From: Actinopolyspora alba
GTDB lineage: Bacteria > Actinomycetota > Actinomycetes > Mycobacteriales > Pseudonocardiaceae
DNA: 64,000 nucleotides
Direction of reading: 5' to 3'
NCBI RefSeq assembly: GCF_900112765.1
Contig: NZ_FOMZ01000002.1
Location: 186,001-250,000 of the forward strand
Shown piece after piece: positions 52,240 to 61,188 of this stretch; within the stretch, counting starts at the first letter, position 1, and each line of letters opens with the position of its first letter. Under the pieces are notes generated by a model. It did not search any database and was not told the origin of the DNA. It worked only from the letters and a program-made list of their open reading frames with translations. The translations under genes were made by a program, and so were the position numbers.

Positions 52240-53235
52240 TCACCAGGTCAATGCGGGGGTGCTCACCGGTGCGTCCCACAGCTGCCGCAGCTCGTCATCC
52301 AGCTTGAGCAGTGTAAAGCTCATCCCCTGCATTTCCAGACTGGTGATGTAGGGCCCGACCAGTCTCCGGGTGACGCGAACACCGCGCTCCGCGAGGAACC
52401 GCTCGGCGACACCGTGCGCGAGATACAGTTCCGTCGGAGGTGTGCCCCCCATCGAGTTGGTGAACAACAGCACCTCGTCGCCCTCCCGGAACGGCAGATC
52501 CTCCAGGATCGGCTCGAGCAACCGTCGCACGATCCGGTCGGCCGACTCCAGCTCGACCCGTTCCCTGCCGGGTTCGGCGTGGATGCCCACACCGATCTCC
52601 ATCTCGTAGTCGGCGAGCTCGAAGCTCGGTTCACCGACGTGGGGGACGGTGGGAGCGGTCAACGCCATCCCCATGGAACGCACTCCGGCACTGACACGTT
52701 CGGCGATCTCGTGGCAGCTCGCCAGGTCGTGACCTCGTGCGGCGGCGGCACCGACGATCTTCTCCAGCAGGACGGTCCCGCCCACCCCGCGGCGCCCCGC
52801 GGTGTTGGTGGAGTCCCGTACCGCCACGTCGTCCTGGACCACGACGGTGCGTACCCCGATGTCCTCCGCCTCGGCCAGCTCGGCTGCGGTCTCGAAGTTG
52901 AGCACGTCGCCGGTGTAGTTCTTGACCACCAACAGCGTTCCCGCACCACCGTCCACTTCCCGGACAGCCGCTTGCACGGCGTCCGGGGTGGGTGAAGTGA
53001 ACACCGCCCCCGGGACGGCGGCGTCCAGCATGCCGGAACCGACGAACCCGACGTGCAACGGTTCGTGCCCGGAACCTCCGCCGGAGACGACGGCCACCTT
53101 GTCGGAGACCGGGGCGTCGACACGGGTCACGAAGTCCGGCTCCAGGTGAACCCGCAGTCGATCGGGATGGGCGGCGGCCATGCCGCGCAGCGCGTCGGTC
53201 ACGACATCGGCGGGAGCGTTGATGATCTTCTTCAC
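52240..53235 (-). CDS. dhaK: Dihydroxyacetone kinase subunit DhaK
   Basis: 331 residues from GTG 53235 (AGGAGG upstream). The substrate site is SGGGSGHEPLHVGFVG, then KNYTGDVLNFETA; dihydroxyacetone is held covalently by His219 in EIGVGIHAEPG (E. coli His218). TLLVV and STNTAGRRGVGGTVLLEKI are conserved. First gene of dhaKLM. No DhaR/DhaS regulator is adjacent. Confidence 0.95.
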   Translation of the reverse strand: MKKIINAPADVVTDALRGMAAAHPDRLRVHLEPDFVTRVDAPVSDKVAVVSGGGSGHEPLHVGFVGSGMLDAAVPGAVFTSPTPDAVQAAVREVDGGAGTLLVVKNYTGDVLNFETAAELAEAEDIGVRTVVVQDDVAVRDSTNTAGRRGVGGTVLLEKIVGAAAARGHDLASCHEIAERVSAGVRSMGMALTAPTVPHVGEPSFELADYEMEIGVGIHAEPGRERVELESADRIVRRLLEPILEDLPFREGDEVLLFTNSMGGTPPTELYLAHGVAERFLAERGVRVTRRLVGPYITSLEMQGMSFTLLKLDDELRQLWDAPVSTPALTW

Positions 53236-53576
53236 TGGCGACCTCCTGACAGACCGTGGCGCTTTAGGCCCGGCTCCACCGCCGGATTCCCGGAACCGAT
53301 ACCTACCGGGTCGGGAGGACGGGCACACGCCGGACGAATCCACCTGGAGCCCGGAGCCGGCCGACCGGGTCGTGAACGGTTCCGCGCACCCAGGATCCTT
53401 CGGGACACCACAGTCCGGCAACAGTCGAGTACCGGCCAGTCGAAAAGTCGTTCCACCGGGACGGTCCCGTCGAAGTGGTGCCGCCCGCTCGCCAGTGGCC
53501 GGCCACGTGCCGGGACCCAGTGACACACCCTCGAACGGGTGAGGGACCGCGCGGGCGCCGTGTCAACGCGGAACGC
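53236..53576. other. Intergenic region upstream of dhaK
   Basis: 341 bases between dhaK (leftward) and the end of the aldehyde dehydrogenase gene. It should hold the dhaKLM promoter. A weak 5-bp stem, CCCTC/GAGGG, lies near 53530, close to the dehydrogenase stop. No gene or repeat found. Confidence 0.5.
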
Positions 53577-55103
53577 TCACCGGCGTCCGCGAATCAGCTT
53601 CATCAGCCGCACCAGATACCGGACGGTCCGCGCGGAACGGCCGAAGGTCATCGGATCGATCGGCATGCGGAACCGGGTCCGGGTGACGGACTGTGCCCTG
53701 GCGAACTCACGCAGCCCGTCGGCACCGTGAATCCGGCCGAAACCGGAGTCCCCCACCCCGCCGAACGGCAGGGCAGGCACGGCGGCGAACGAGATCACCG
53801 AGTTCACCGCGACCATCCCGGTGCGCATGCGGCGTGCCAGCTCCGTCCCCCTGGAACGTGAGAAAACCGTTCCGCCGAGGCCGTAGTTGCCGTCGTTGGC
53901 ACGCTCGACGCCTTCATCCGCGGTGCTCACCCGGTTGATCACGATCGTGGGACCGAAGGTCTCCTCCGTGACCGCGGCCGAGTCCTCCGGCACGTCGGTG
54001 AGCACCACCGGATCGACGTAGGGCGGGCGGACCGAGCTCTCGCCGCCCAGTTCGGCCTTCCCGCCGGAACGGACGGCATCGGCGATGTGCTCGCGGATCA
54101 CCTCCACCTGCGAACCCATCGTGATGGGACCGAGATCGGCGGTGGGCTGTCCGCCCGGGCGCAGCTTCTCCGCGCGGTCGAGCACCAGCTGGACGAACCG
54201 CTCGGCCACGGAGTCGACCACGTAGACGCGCTCCACCCCGATACAGGTCTGTCCCGCGTTGGAGACGGCTCCCCACACCGCGGCCTCGGCGGCAGCACGC
54301 AGATCGGCGTCCGAATCCACGATCAGGGCGTCCTTGCCGCCGCACTCCACCAGCACCGGGGTCAACGACTCCGAGCAGGTGGCCATCACCCGCTTGCCGG
54401 TTTCGGTCGAACCGGTGAAGGCGATTTTGTCCGTCTCGGCACGACACAGCGCGGCACCGGTATCGCCGAATCCGGTAACCACCTGCAGTACGGGCTGTTC
54501 GGGAACCACCTCGGCGAAGGTCCGCCGCAGCCACTCCCCCACGCCGGGGGTCAGCTCGCTGGGCTTGAACACCACCGAGTTACCCGCGGCGAGCGCGTAG
54601 GCGATGGATCCCATCGGGGTGAAGGCGGGGTAGTTCCACGGTCCGATGACTCCCACGACGCCGAACGCGCGGTACTCCACGGTGGCGGCCTGGTTGGCCA
54701 TGAGGACCCCGGCGGAAACCCCGCGCCTGCGGAGCACCTTGGACGCGTTGGCGGCCGCCCAGTGCAGGTGGTCCACGACGAGCACCAGTTCGAGTCTGGC
54801 GTCGTCCATCGGCTTACCGGTCTCCGCGGAGATCAGTTCCGCGGCCTCGTCCAACCGCGAGACCAGCAGCTCCCGCCAGGCATCCAGCCGGAGTTTCCGC
54901 TGTTGGAACCCCAGTTCCTCCCACCAGTGCTGGGCGTCGCGAGCGGTGCGGACGGCATCGGCGACGTGCTCCCGATCATGAATCGGGTGGGTGCCCACCA
55001 CTTCACCGGTACGCGGATCGATGGATTCGAAGATGGAACCGGGCGAGGTGTCGGCCGTCTTCTCGACAGGTACTTCGACACCGCCACGGGCGGTCTGGGT
55101 CAT
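53577..55103 (-). CDS. NAD(P)-dependent aldehyde dehydrogenase (succinic-semialdehyde type)
   Basis: 508 residues from ATG 55103 (GGGGAGG upstream). Asn157 in IGPWNYPAF, cofactor loop FTGSTETGKRVM, Glu253 in LVECGGKDA and nucleophile Cys287 in SNAGQTCIGVERV are all present. The C-terminal basic tail (RYLVRLMKLIRGRR) is typical of the actinobacterial GabD2-like group, but substrate cannot be assigned. Stands between dhaKLM and the SSS transporter. Confidence 0.92.
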   Translation of the reverse strand: MTQTARGGVEVPVEKTADTSPGSIFESIDPRTGEVVGTHPIHDREHVADAVRTARDAQHWWEELGFQQRKLRLDAWRELLVSRLDEAAELISAETGKPMDDARLELVLVVDHLHWAAANASKVLRRRGVSAGVLMANQAATVEYRAFGVVGVIGPWNYPAFTPMGSIAYALAAGNSVVFKPSELTPGVGEWLRRTFAEVVPEQPVLQVVTGFGDTGAALCRAETDKIAFTGSTETGKRVMATCSESLTPVLVECGGKDALIVDSDADLRAAAEAAVWGAVSNAGQTCIGVERVYVVDSVAERFVQLVLDRAEKLRPGGQPTADLGPITMGSQVEVIREHIADAVRSGGKAELGGESSVRPPYVDPVVLTDVPEDSAAVTEETFGPTIVINRVSTADEGVERANDGNYGLGGTVFSRSRGTELARRMRTGMVAVNSVISFAAVPALPFGGVGDSGFGRIHGADGLREFARAQSVTRTRFRMPIDPMTFGRSARTVRYLVRLMKLIRGRR

Positions 55104-55295
55104 GCTCGGCCTCCCCACCGGTCGGTGTTCGCCGGTCGCGACGTCGCTGATGTGACGCGGCCTACGCGATTCGGCCGAACGGCGACGCACGCGACCTCCG
55201 CGCGGGCACGTGCCCGCGCGGAGGTTCAACGAATCATCGGCTCAATGGTTGCGCCGAACCCGCGACCGGGGAAACGGGGAGTAGACGAGGTCCCG

Positions 55296-55571
55296 CTAGG
55301 AGGACTCACTCTCCGAGTCGGTGGGAACGACGATCGGACGCAACCAACCCCAGAGGATGAAGGAACCGGCGAAGATCAGCATGCCGATACCGCTCCAGAG
55401 GTTGATGTTGACTCCCGCCGCCTGATCGATCTCCCGCGAGCTGGTGCCGAACAACCCCATCAGGGTGCAGACCAGACCGTAGAGCACGAACAGCGCGGCG
55501 ATCACCTGGCGAACGTCGAACACTCCGGCACGCTGCCCGCTGCGGGAGCCGTTCTCGTTGGATGCGCTCAT
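55296..55571 (-). CDS. Small membrane protein following the SSS transporter
   Basis: 91 residues from ATG 55571 (GGGAGG 6 nt upstream). Two hydrophobic segments (about 23-43, VIAALFVLYGLVCTLMGLFG; and 58-78, LWSGIGMLIFAGSFILWGWL) flank IDQAAGVNINLW. It begins 27 bp after the symporter stop, so it is co-transcribed. A partner is often found next to such symporters in actinomycetes. Role unknown. Confidence 0.85.
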   Translation of the reverse strand: MSASNENGSRSGQRAGVFDVRQVIAALFVLYGLVCTLMGLFGTSSREIDQAAGVNINLWSGIGMLIFAGSFILWGWLRPIVVPTDSESESS

Positions 55572-55598
55572 ACTTGCCTCCCGATATGGCGAACGTGG

Positions 55599-57278
55599 TT
55601 AGCCGAAGACGATGTTGAGGATGATGACTATCACCAACACGATCCCGGCCAGCAGTCCTGGCCTGCGGTACCAGCCCGAGTCCTCGCCGGTCGTCGAGGC
55701 GGTGCGCTCCTCCTTCGGCGTCAGACCGTAAACCAGTCCGACGAGCTCGGCGGCGGGCTTGGGCCTGGTGGCCAGGCTGACCACGACGCTGACGAGGATG
55801 TCGACCACGAAGGCCGCGCCTGCTCCGACGAAGCTCGCTCCCTGTCCCAGCAGGTCCAGCACACCGGTCTCGGCCATCAGGAAGACGCTCAACGAGGCAG
55901 CGGTACCGAGCACGAGACCGGACCAACCGGCGGCCGGGGTCATGCGCTTCCAGAACATACCGAGGATGAACGTGGCGAACAACGGCGCGTTGAACAGCGA
56001 GAACAGCTGCTGCAGGTAGTCCATCAGGTTCGAGTAGCCCGAAGCGATGAACGCGGTACCGATCGCGATGACCGTGGAGCCCACCGTGACCCAGCGGCCC
56101 ATGTTCAGGTAGTAGCTGTCCGGGCGGTTCCGGATGACGTAGGCCTGCCAGATGTCGTAGGTGAACACGGTGTTGAACGAACTCAGGTTCGCGGCCATGC
56201 CCGCCATGAACGATGCCAGCAATCCGGCGAGCGCGATACCCAGGATGCCGTTGGGCAGCAGATCACGCATCAGCAGCAGGAGGGCGTCGTTGTACTCGAC
56301 GTTGCCCTCACCCGTCTGCTTGAACACCATCATTTCCTGGACGGAAGCACCGGCGATCATACCGGGGATGATCACCAGGAACGGGATGAGCATCTTCGGG
56401 AAGGCGCCGATGATCGGGGTGCGCTGCGCGGCGGACATGCTCTTGGACGCCATCGCACGCTGGACCTCGACGAAGTTGGTGGTCCAGTAGCCGAAGGCCA
56501 GCACGAAGCCGAGCCCGAAGACGATTCCCAGCACCGACAGGAAGTTGCTGCCGAACCCGGTGAGCTCGTTACCCGGCCAGGCCGAGAGCTCGTTGGCGCC
56601 GTACTGGGTACTGACCTTGTCGACGAGTCCGGACCAACCGCCGACCTTGATCATGCCGACGATGGTCAGCGGGAGAAGCGCGGCGACGATGACGAAGAAC
56701 TGCAGGACCTCGTTGTAGATCGCCGCGGAGAGGCCACCGAGCCCGGTGTAGCTGAGCACGATCAACGCGGCGATGATCACGGAGACCCACAGCGGCCAGC
56801 CGAGCAGGACGTTGACGATGCTGGCGAGCAGGAACAGGTTCACACCCGCGATGAGCAGCTGCGCCACCGCGAAGCTGATGGCGTTGACCAGATGCGCGGC
56901 CTTGCCGAAACGGCGCAGCATGAATTCCGGAACGCTGCGCACCTTCGAGCCGTAGTAGAACGGCATCATCACGACGCCGAGGAACAGCATCGCCGGGATG
57001 GCGCCGACCCAGAAGTAGTGCATCGTCGGCATGCCGTACTGGGCGCCGTTGGCGGACATACCGATGATCTCGACGGCACCGAGGTTGGCCGCTATGAAGG
57101 CCAGGCCCGTCACCCACGCGGGCAGTGACCGCCCGGAGAGGAAGAAGTCAAGACTGCTCGACACCGAACGACGCGCCAGGAGCCCGATCCCGAGCACGAA
57201 CGCGAAGTAGAGCGCGAGCAGCAGATAGTCGACCGGCCCGGCGTCCAGTCGAAGCTGCTCCTGCGCTAGCACATGCAC
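55599..57278 (-). CDS. Sodium:solute symporter (SSS/SLC5 family)
   Basis: 559 residues from GTG 57278 (GGAGGTGGGG upstream). About 14 hydrophobic segments with the LeuT-fold SSS motifs: SGRSLPAWVTGLAFIAANLG, RRFGKAAHLVNAISF, SYTGLGGLSAAIYNEVLQFF (Na+ site region) and LASFMAGMAANLSSFNTVFT. It is closest in pattern to the sugar/inositol (SGLT-like) branch, but the substrate is unproven. With the 91-aa gene it forms a leftward unit. Confidence 0.92.
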   Translation of the reverse strand: MHVLAQEQLRLDAGPVDYLLLALYFAFVLGIGLLARRSVSSSLDFFLSGRSLPAWVTGLAFIAANLGAVEIIGMSANGAQYGMPTMHYFWVGAIPAMLFLGVVMMPFYYGSKVRSVPEFMLRRFGKAAHLVNAISFAVAQLLIAGVNLFLLASIVNVLLGWPLWVSVIIAALIVLSYTGLGGLSAAIYNEVLQFFVIVAALLPLTIVGMIKVGGWSGLVDKVSTQYGANELSAWPGNELTGFGSNFLSVLGIVFGLGFVLAFGYWTTNFVEVQRAMASKSMSAAQRTPIIGAFPKMLIPFLVIIPGMIAGASVQEMMVFKQTGEGNVEYNDALLLLMRDLLPNGILGIALAGLLASFMAGMAANLSSFNTVFTYDIWQAYVIRNRPDSYYLNMGRWVTVGSTVIAIGTAFIASGYSNLMDYLQQLFSLFNAPLFATFILGMFWKRMTPAAGWSGLVLGTAASLSVFLMAETGVLDLLGQGASFVGAGAAFVVDILVSVVVSLATRPKPAAELVGLVYGLTPKEERTASTTGEDSGWYRRPGLLAGIVLVIVIILNIVFG

Positions 57279-57837
57279 GCTACCCCACCTCCAAATTAAA
57301 CAAGTTCAAACGGTAATCACCATTCACCAAAGCAGGTGAACAATACCCCACAGTGCGCCGAGTCACAGAGGGGCCGATATCAATTCGTTGACTACGGACG
57401 CTAAATCGATCAGGCACGCTCAGCCAAGCGGCCGAACGGAAGATCACCCTAGCCGATCAGGAGCAGTCCGTACTGCGACATCCATCCCAGCGCGGACATG
57501 CCGCTCGAGTCCGTGGCCGCACGGCGGCGCGGCACCGGAACGAAAACGGGAACCAACACGACCGCGATCGAGGATCGAACATCGCACAGCACGACAAGAA
57601 AGATCAACAAATTGTCACGAAGAGTAACCAAAAAAATGAATCACACTCGAACATTCGGAGCGGTCTCGCCAGCGCGACATCCAGCCGAACACGCACAGTC
57701 GAGAATCCGCACCACACAACCGCTACACGGGCCACTACCAGGGAGAGATATTAACCCGAAAAGTGCAGTGAATTCCGAACATCTACCACGGGAAAGAGAT
57801 CACACATAGCATCATATCGACCGCAGGAGGTGAATCG
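57279..57837. other. AT-richer intergenic region
   Basis: 559 bases between the divergent symporter and the small-gene cluster. Base composition is distinctly less GC-rich than its neighbours, particularly 57270-57370 and 57590-57650, as expected for promoters or regulator sites. An open frame at 57498-57809 has poor codon use. I see no tRNA or clear hairpin. Confidence 0.5.
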
Positions 57838-57948
57838 ATGAGCATCGCCGCCGTACTGGCGCTACTGGCTGTGACACTGGTGGTGGGCCCCTGGTTGCTA
57901 CTTCGCTGGCTCTCCGCCACACCACGGCGCGGCACGCCGCATGGTTGA
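57838..57948 (+). CDS. Single-span membrane miniprotein, 36 aa
   Basis: ATG 57838 has a perfect AGGAGGTGA 4 nt upstream. The peptide starts SIAAVLALLAVTLVVGPWLL, then LRWLSATPRRG, one transmembrane helix with a basic tail. Its size and layout recall the MetS-type small subunits of sodium-coupled transporters; the symporter gene is divergent next door. It could be a symporter accessory. Function unproven. Confidence 0.65.
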   Translation: MSIAAVLALLAVTLVVGPWLLLRWLSATPRRGTPHG

Positions 57949-58008
57949 ACCGGCTCGGTCGCGGAGCGAGAAGTCCGAACCCGAGTCACCGAGCGAGGAG
58001 GCACTTCC

Positions 58009-58164
58009 GTGAACGAACGGACCCCGCAGTCGGCCGCGTCGTGGACACGACGCCGAGGGGTGCCCGGCGAACGCCGGTTGCCGACCGGAGCAGCGACGGA
58101 ACCGACCGCTGCGCTCACCCCGGTGACTCGAACACCGAAACGTGGCAAGGAGACCGAGCAGTGA
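58009..58164 (+). CDS. Small basic protein, 51 aa
   Basis: GTG 58009 follows GAGGAGG by 8 nt. The peptide is rich in Arg, Thr and Pro (NERTPQSAASWTRRRGVPGE). Its stop overlaps the next start (GTGA). The strong ribosome site and the coupling are the main support. No family known. Confidence 0.5.
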   Translation: MNERTPQSAASWTRRRGVPGERRLPTGAATEPTAALTPVTRTPKRGKETEQ

Positions 58165-58418
58165 CGGCTCCCGCGATCCCCGAAACACTTACCCCCGTCG
58201 AGGCGGATCCGCCGCGACGGGCACCACGTCCGTGCCGGACGCATCGCTACGTAACCGCGTTCCGGGGGGAACTGCCACGACAGCACTCCCTGGGAGCCAC
58301 CGCCCCGGCGGCGTACCGACCGCCGGAGTTCCCCGTACACGGCTGGAGCACCCCACGGGTGAGCTCGCCGGACATGGAGCTGATGGAGCGGATTCTGAAC
58401 GGACTCCGTCAACTCTGA
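58161..58418 (+). CDS. Small hypothetical protein, 85 aa
   Basis: GTG 58161 overlaps the previous stop. The sequence (TAPAIPETLTPVEADPPRRA, then HRYVTAFRGELPRQHSLGA) ends in an amphipathic helix (MELMERILNGLRQL). A hairpin-element tail begins 28 nt beyond its stop, with the same spacing as at proven genes, which supports it as a real gene. Function unknown. Confidence 0.6.
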   Translation: MTAPAIPETLTPVEADPPRRAPRPCRTHRYVTAFRGELPRQHSLGATAPAAYRPPEFPVHGWSTPRVSSPDMELMERILNGLRQL

Positions 58419-58445
58419 GAGCGTTCCCCGAACATACCGCGCAGC

Positions 58446-58508
58446 TGGTTGCGTGGCGGAACCTCTCGCACCGCTCTCGCCGCGGGCACCCCGACATCGA
58501 GCAGGCAC
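58446..58508 (-). repeat. Truncated 3'-UTR hairpin element, copy E
   Basis: TGGTTGCGTGGCGGAACC, then the outer and middle right arms of the hairpin (GGCACCCCGACATCGAGCAG). The distal half is missing: it ends at the nucS stop. Confidence 0.7.
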
Positions 58509-59168
58509 TCAGAAGAGCCGGTACTCGTCGGGGGTGATCCCACGCAGCTGTTCGTAGTCCAGCGTCACACAGCGGATCCCACGATCCTCCGCGAGCGTGC
58601 GTGCCTGTGGTTTGATCTGCTGCGCCGCGAAAACGCCGCCGACGGGTGCCAGCACGGGGTCACGGTTGAGCAGCTCGAGATACCGGGTCAACTGTTCGAC
58701 TCCGTCGATCTCGCCGCGCCGCTTGATCTCGACGGCGACGTTGCCGCCCTGGGAGTCACGACACATCAGGTCGACCGGCCCTATCGGGGTCGGATACTCC
58801 CGGCGCACCAGGCTCCAACCATCACCGAGCGTGCTGACGTGCTCGGCGAGCAGCTGCTGCAGGTGCGACTCGACGCCGTCCTTGACCAGTCCCGGTTCCG
58901 CTCCCAACTCGTAGTTGGAGTCCTGCAGGATCTCCTTGATGTCGATGACCAGCTTCTCGCCCGCCTTGTTCTGCACGGTCCACACATCGGGATCCTCGAT
59001 CAGCCAGCAGGGCGGACTCATCCAGTTCAACGGCTTGTAGGCTCGGTCGTCGGAGTGCACGGACACCGAGCCGTCGGCTTTGATCAACAGCAGTCGTGTC
59101 GCCAACGGCAGATGAGCGTTGAGCCTGCCGATGTAGTCGACCTTGCAGGAAGCGATTACCAGACGCAC
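58509..59168 (-). CDS. nucS: Mismatch-specific endonuclease NucS/EndoMS
   Basis: 219 residues from GTG 59168. The N-terminal DNA-binding domain ([31 protein letters not shown]) is followed by the RecB-like nuclease: [13 protein letters not shown] holds the Asp and [20 protein letters not shown] the Glu-x-Lys. NucS carries out non-canonical mismatch repair in actinobacteria lacking MutS/MutL. No beta-clamp motif is visible beyond the terminal DEYRLF, though NucS proteins usually bind the clamp through their C-terminus. Confidence 0.95.
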   Translation of the reverse strand: MRLVIASCKVDYIGRLNAHLPLATRLLLIKADGSVSVHSDDRAYKPLNWMSPPCWLIEDPDVWTVQNKAGEKLVIDIKEILQDSNYELGAEPGLVKDGVESHLQQLLAEHVSTLGDGWSLVRREYPTPIGPVDLMCRDSQGGNVAVEIKRRGEIDGVEQLTRYLELLNRDPVLAPVGGVFAAQQIKPQARTLAEDRGIRCVTLDYEQLRGITPDEYRLF

Positions 59169-59244
59169 TCGACAGAGCGTAAAGGCAAGCCCCACCGCTT
59201 CCGACAACCGCCTACCGGGACCACGTCCAAAGAGGACCGAGCAG

Positions 59245-59826
59245 ATGCGAACCGAGAGCAGCAGGCAGGTTTACGCCAATGCGTGGATGACCGTCCGCGA
59301 GGACGCCGTCCGACGCGCCGACGGTTCCGACGGGATCTACGGCGTCGTGGACAAGCCCGACTACGCTCTGATCATCCCGCTGGAAACCGGTGAGGGGAGC
59401 GACGCTCCGGGAACCGAACGAGTACGGCTGGTCGAGCAGTACCGCTATCCACTGGGGATACGCCGTTGGGAGTTTCCGCAGGGAACGGCACCCGGTCTCA
59501 CCGAGCTCGACGGGCTGGAACTCGCCCGGCGCGAGCTGCGCGAGGAGACCGGCCTGCGGGCCGAGCGTCTCGTCGAACTCGGTTCGCTGGACGTGGCGCC
59601 CGGGCTGTCCAGTCAACGGGGTCGCGCCTTCCTCGCCACCGGTCTCACCCTCGGCGAACACGAACGTGAGCCCGAGGAACAGGACATGCGCTCGGCCTGG
59701 TTCACGCGTGCGGACCTCGAAAGGATGATCCGGCGGAGTGAGATAACCGATGCGCAGTCCATCGCCGCCTACACGCTGTTGTTGTTGCACGAACGAGGCG
59801 GAGCGGACGAGGCGCACGGCTCGTAG
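59245..59826 (+). CDS. NUDIX hydrolase (ADP-ribose pyrophosphatase-like)
   Basis: 193 residues from ATG 59245 (AGAGGA upstream). The NUDIX helix is [14 protein letters not shown] (about 93-106), with the Glu residues for Mg2+; the region before it ([11 protein letters not shown]) is one residue longer than the classic GX5EX7REUXEEXGU spacing. WEFPQG and [14 protein letters not shown] are typical of ADP-ribose and related NDP-sugar hydrolases. Divergent from nucS. Substrate uncertain. Confidence 0.88.
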   Translation: MRTESSRQVYANAWMTVREDAVRRADGSDGIYGVVDKPDYALIIPLETGEGSDAPGTERVRLVEQYRYPLGIRRWEFPQGTAPGLTELDGLELARRELREETGLRAERLVELGSLDVAPGLSSQRGRAFLATGLTLGEHEREPEEQDMRSAWFTRADLERMIRRSEITDAQSIAAYTLLLLHERGGADEAHGS

Positions 59827-59901
59827 GGGAGCGCACGACGCGGTGCGGTCGTCTCGTCGAAACCGATGAGCGCCGAGGACGCCGACGCCTAACCTCGGAA
59901 C

Positions 59902-60561
59902 GTGCCCGATCAACTGTTGCCGTTCCTGATCCTGGCCGTTTTGATCACGATAGCCCCCGGCCCCGACATCACTCTCGGGCTGCGCAACAGCCTGCGTGGC
60001 GGATCGAGCGCGATGTGGTGGACCGGACTCTGATGCTGCAGCGGGCTGGGGGTGCACGCGACTGCCTCGGTCATCGGGCTGTCGACCGTGTTGGCCACTT
60101 CGGCCACGGCCTACGCGGCGCTTCGGGCAGCCGGAGCGGGATATCTTCTCTGGCTGGGATTCCAAAGCCTGCTGGGTGCCGTGCGTGCGAACCGGACGCT
60201 CGCGACCCCGTTCGATTCGGGGGTCACGGCCGCCACGGACACACTCGGAAGGAGCGCGGCTTACCGGCAGGGGCTCTTGAGTAACCTGCTCAATCCGAAG
60301 ATCGCGGTGCTGTTCCTGACACTGCTGCCCCAGTTCGTCGGGCCGAGCGAACCACACGCGAGAACCTCGCTGCAACTGGCACTGGCGTTCATCGCGGTCG
60401 GGCTGCTGTGGTGGCGGCTGACTTCCTGGTTGTTCGGCAGCATCCAAGGCGTGCTGCGCCGCCGCTGGTTCCGTACCGCGCTGGAGTCGACCACCGGCCT
60501 GGTGCTGATCGCGTTGGGAGTGCGCGTGGCCTTCACCATTTGGCGGGACGGCATACCTTGA
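59902..60561 (+). pseudogene. LysE/RhtB-family exporter interrupted by one in-frame UGA
   Basis: The frame from GTG 59902 begins PDQLLPFLILAVLITIAPGP, then DITLGLRNSLRGGSS, the LysE signature. It meets TGA at 60031-60033 (codon 44), then continues in the same frame to 60561 with CCSGLGVHATASVIGLS and QGLLSNLLNPKIAVLFL. The interrupted codon sits where family members have Gly (xLGxxxGxxxH), so GGA to TGA is the simplest explanation. No frameshift occurs. The remaining 219 codons are intact, so the event is recent, or an assembly or sequencing error, or readthrough. An internal GTG at 60052 exists. Confidence 0.8.
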
Positions 60562-60646
60562 ACATCCGCCCGGTGGACCACCGCGACGCTCACGGCCCCG
60601 TTCCCGCGAGCGCCAGGAATCACGGGAAAACGGGGCGACACGGCAC

Positions 60647-61036
60647 TCAGTCGTGACCGCCGAGCAGCAGCAACGGGATCGCGGCCACGATCACGACGCC
60701 CTCGGCGACCCCGGCCAGCAGCTGCGGAACCCCCACCGCCACTTCCTCGGAACCGAACAGGCCGATGGTGACGGCGAGGAAGAAGGCGACCAGCGTGAGA
60801 ACGCCGAACCCGAGCGAACCGAGGACGGGAAGCCAGTGCTTCCACCACAGCAACACGAACGCGAGCACCACCCCCGCGACCGCGTTGAGCAGAAAGAGCG
60901 GTCCGATCACCGCTACGTCGCGCACACCTTGCGCCCAGAGTTCGAGGTGCACCACGGCGGACATGAGCAGTCCTGTCGCCACCAGTGTCCTCAACAACTC
61001 GACGGTCGCGCGTCCGGCTCGGTCAGAAGGGCTCAT
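60647..61036 (-). CDS. Four-segment membrane protein, 129 aa
   Basis: ATG 61036. Hydrophobic segments at about 13-31 (LVATGLLMSAVVHLELWAQG), 41-62, 70-92 and 104-125; short polar loops. The first helix contains His and Glu (SAVVHLELW). No family is named with confidence. Divergent from the Rieske gene and convergent with the broken LysE gene. Confidence 0.75.
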   Translation of the reverse strand: MSPSDRAGRATVELLRTLVATGLLMSAVVHLELWAQGVRDVAVIGPLFLLNAVAGVVLAFVLLWWKHWLPVLGSLGFGVLTLVAFFLAVTIGLFGSEEVAVGVPQLLAGVAEGVVIVAAIPLLLLGGHD

Positions 61037-61188
61037 GATATTTCCAGCTCCGCCGTCGAAGTGTCCGTCACCAGGTCCGCCGATGCCCGCGAGCTCCGTT
61101 CACTTCCCGGAATGCTGTACCGCGGTCGGCGACCGTGCCACTATGCCGGTATCGTGCGGTTCGACGCGAGTGACAGCTCGGAGGCGAA

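Noticed and set aside
51460-53235. DhaK/DhaL as FakA partner of the DegV protein at 15.7 kb
   Set aside because: The catalytic His in DhaK and the EIIA/HPr-bearing DhaM place this set in dihydroxyacetone metabolism; FakA is a single fused protein and is not seen.
54087-57128. 1013-codon plus-strand open frame
   Set aside because: Antisense to the aldehyde dehydrogenase and symporter genes, rich in Asp/Glu/His/Arg without domain pattern.
57498-57809. 103-codon open frame in the AT-richer gap
   Set aside because: Poor third-position GC bias compared with neighbours, no ribosome site and no family motif.
60031-60070. Selenocysteine insertion at the LysE UGA
   Set aside because: I see no convincing SECIS hairpin immediately after the UGA, and the family has Gly, not Cys, at this position. 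A point nonsense change is simpler.
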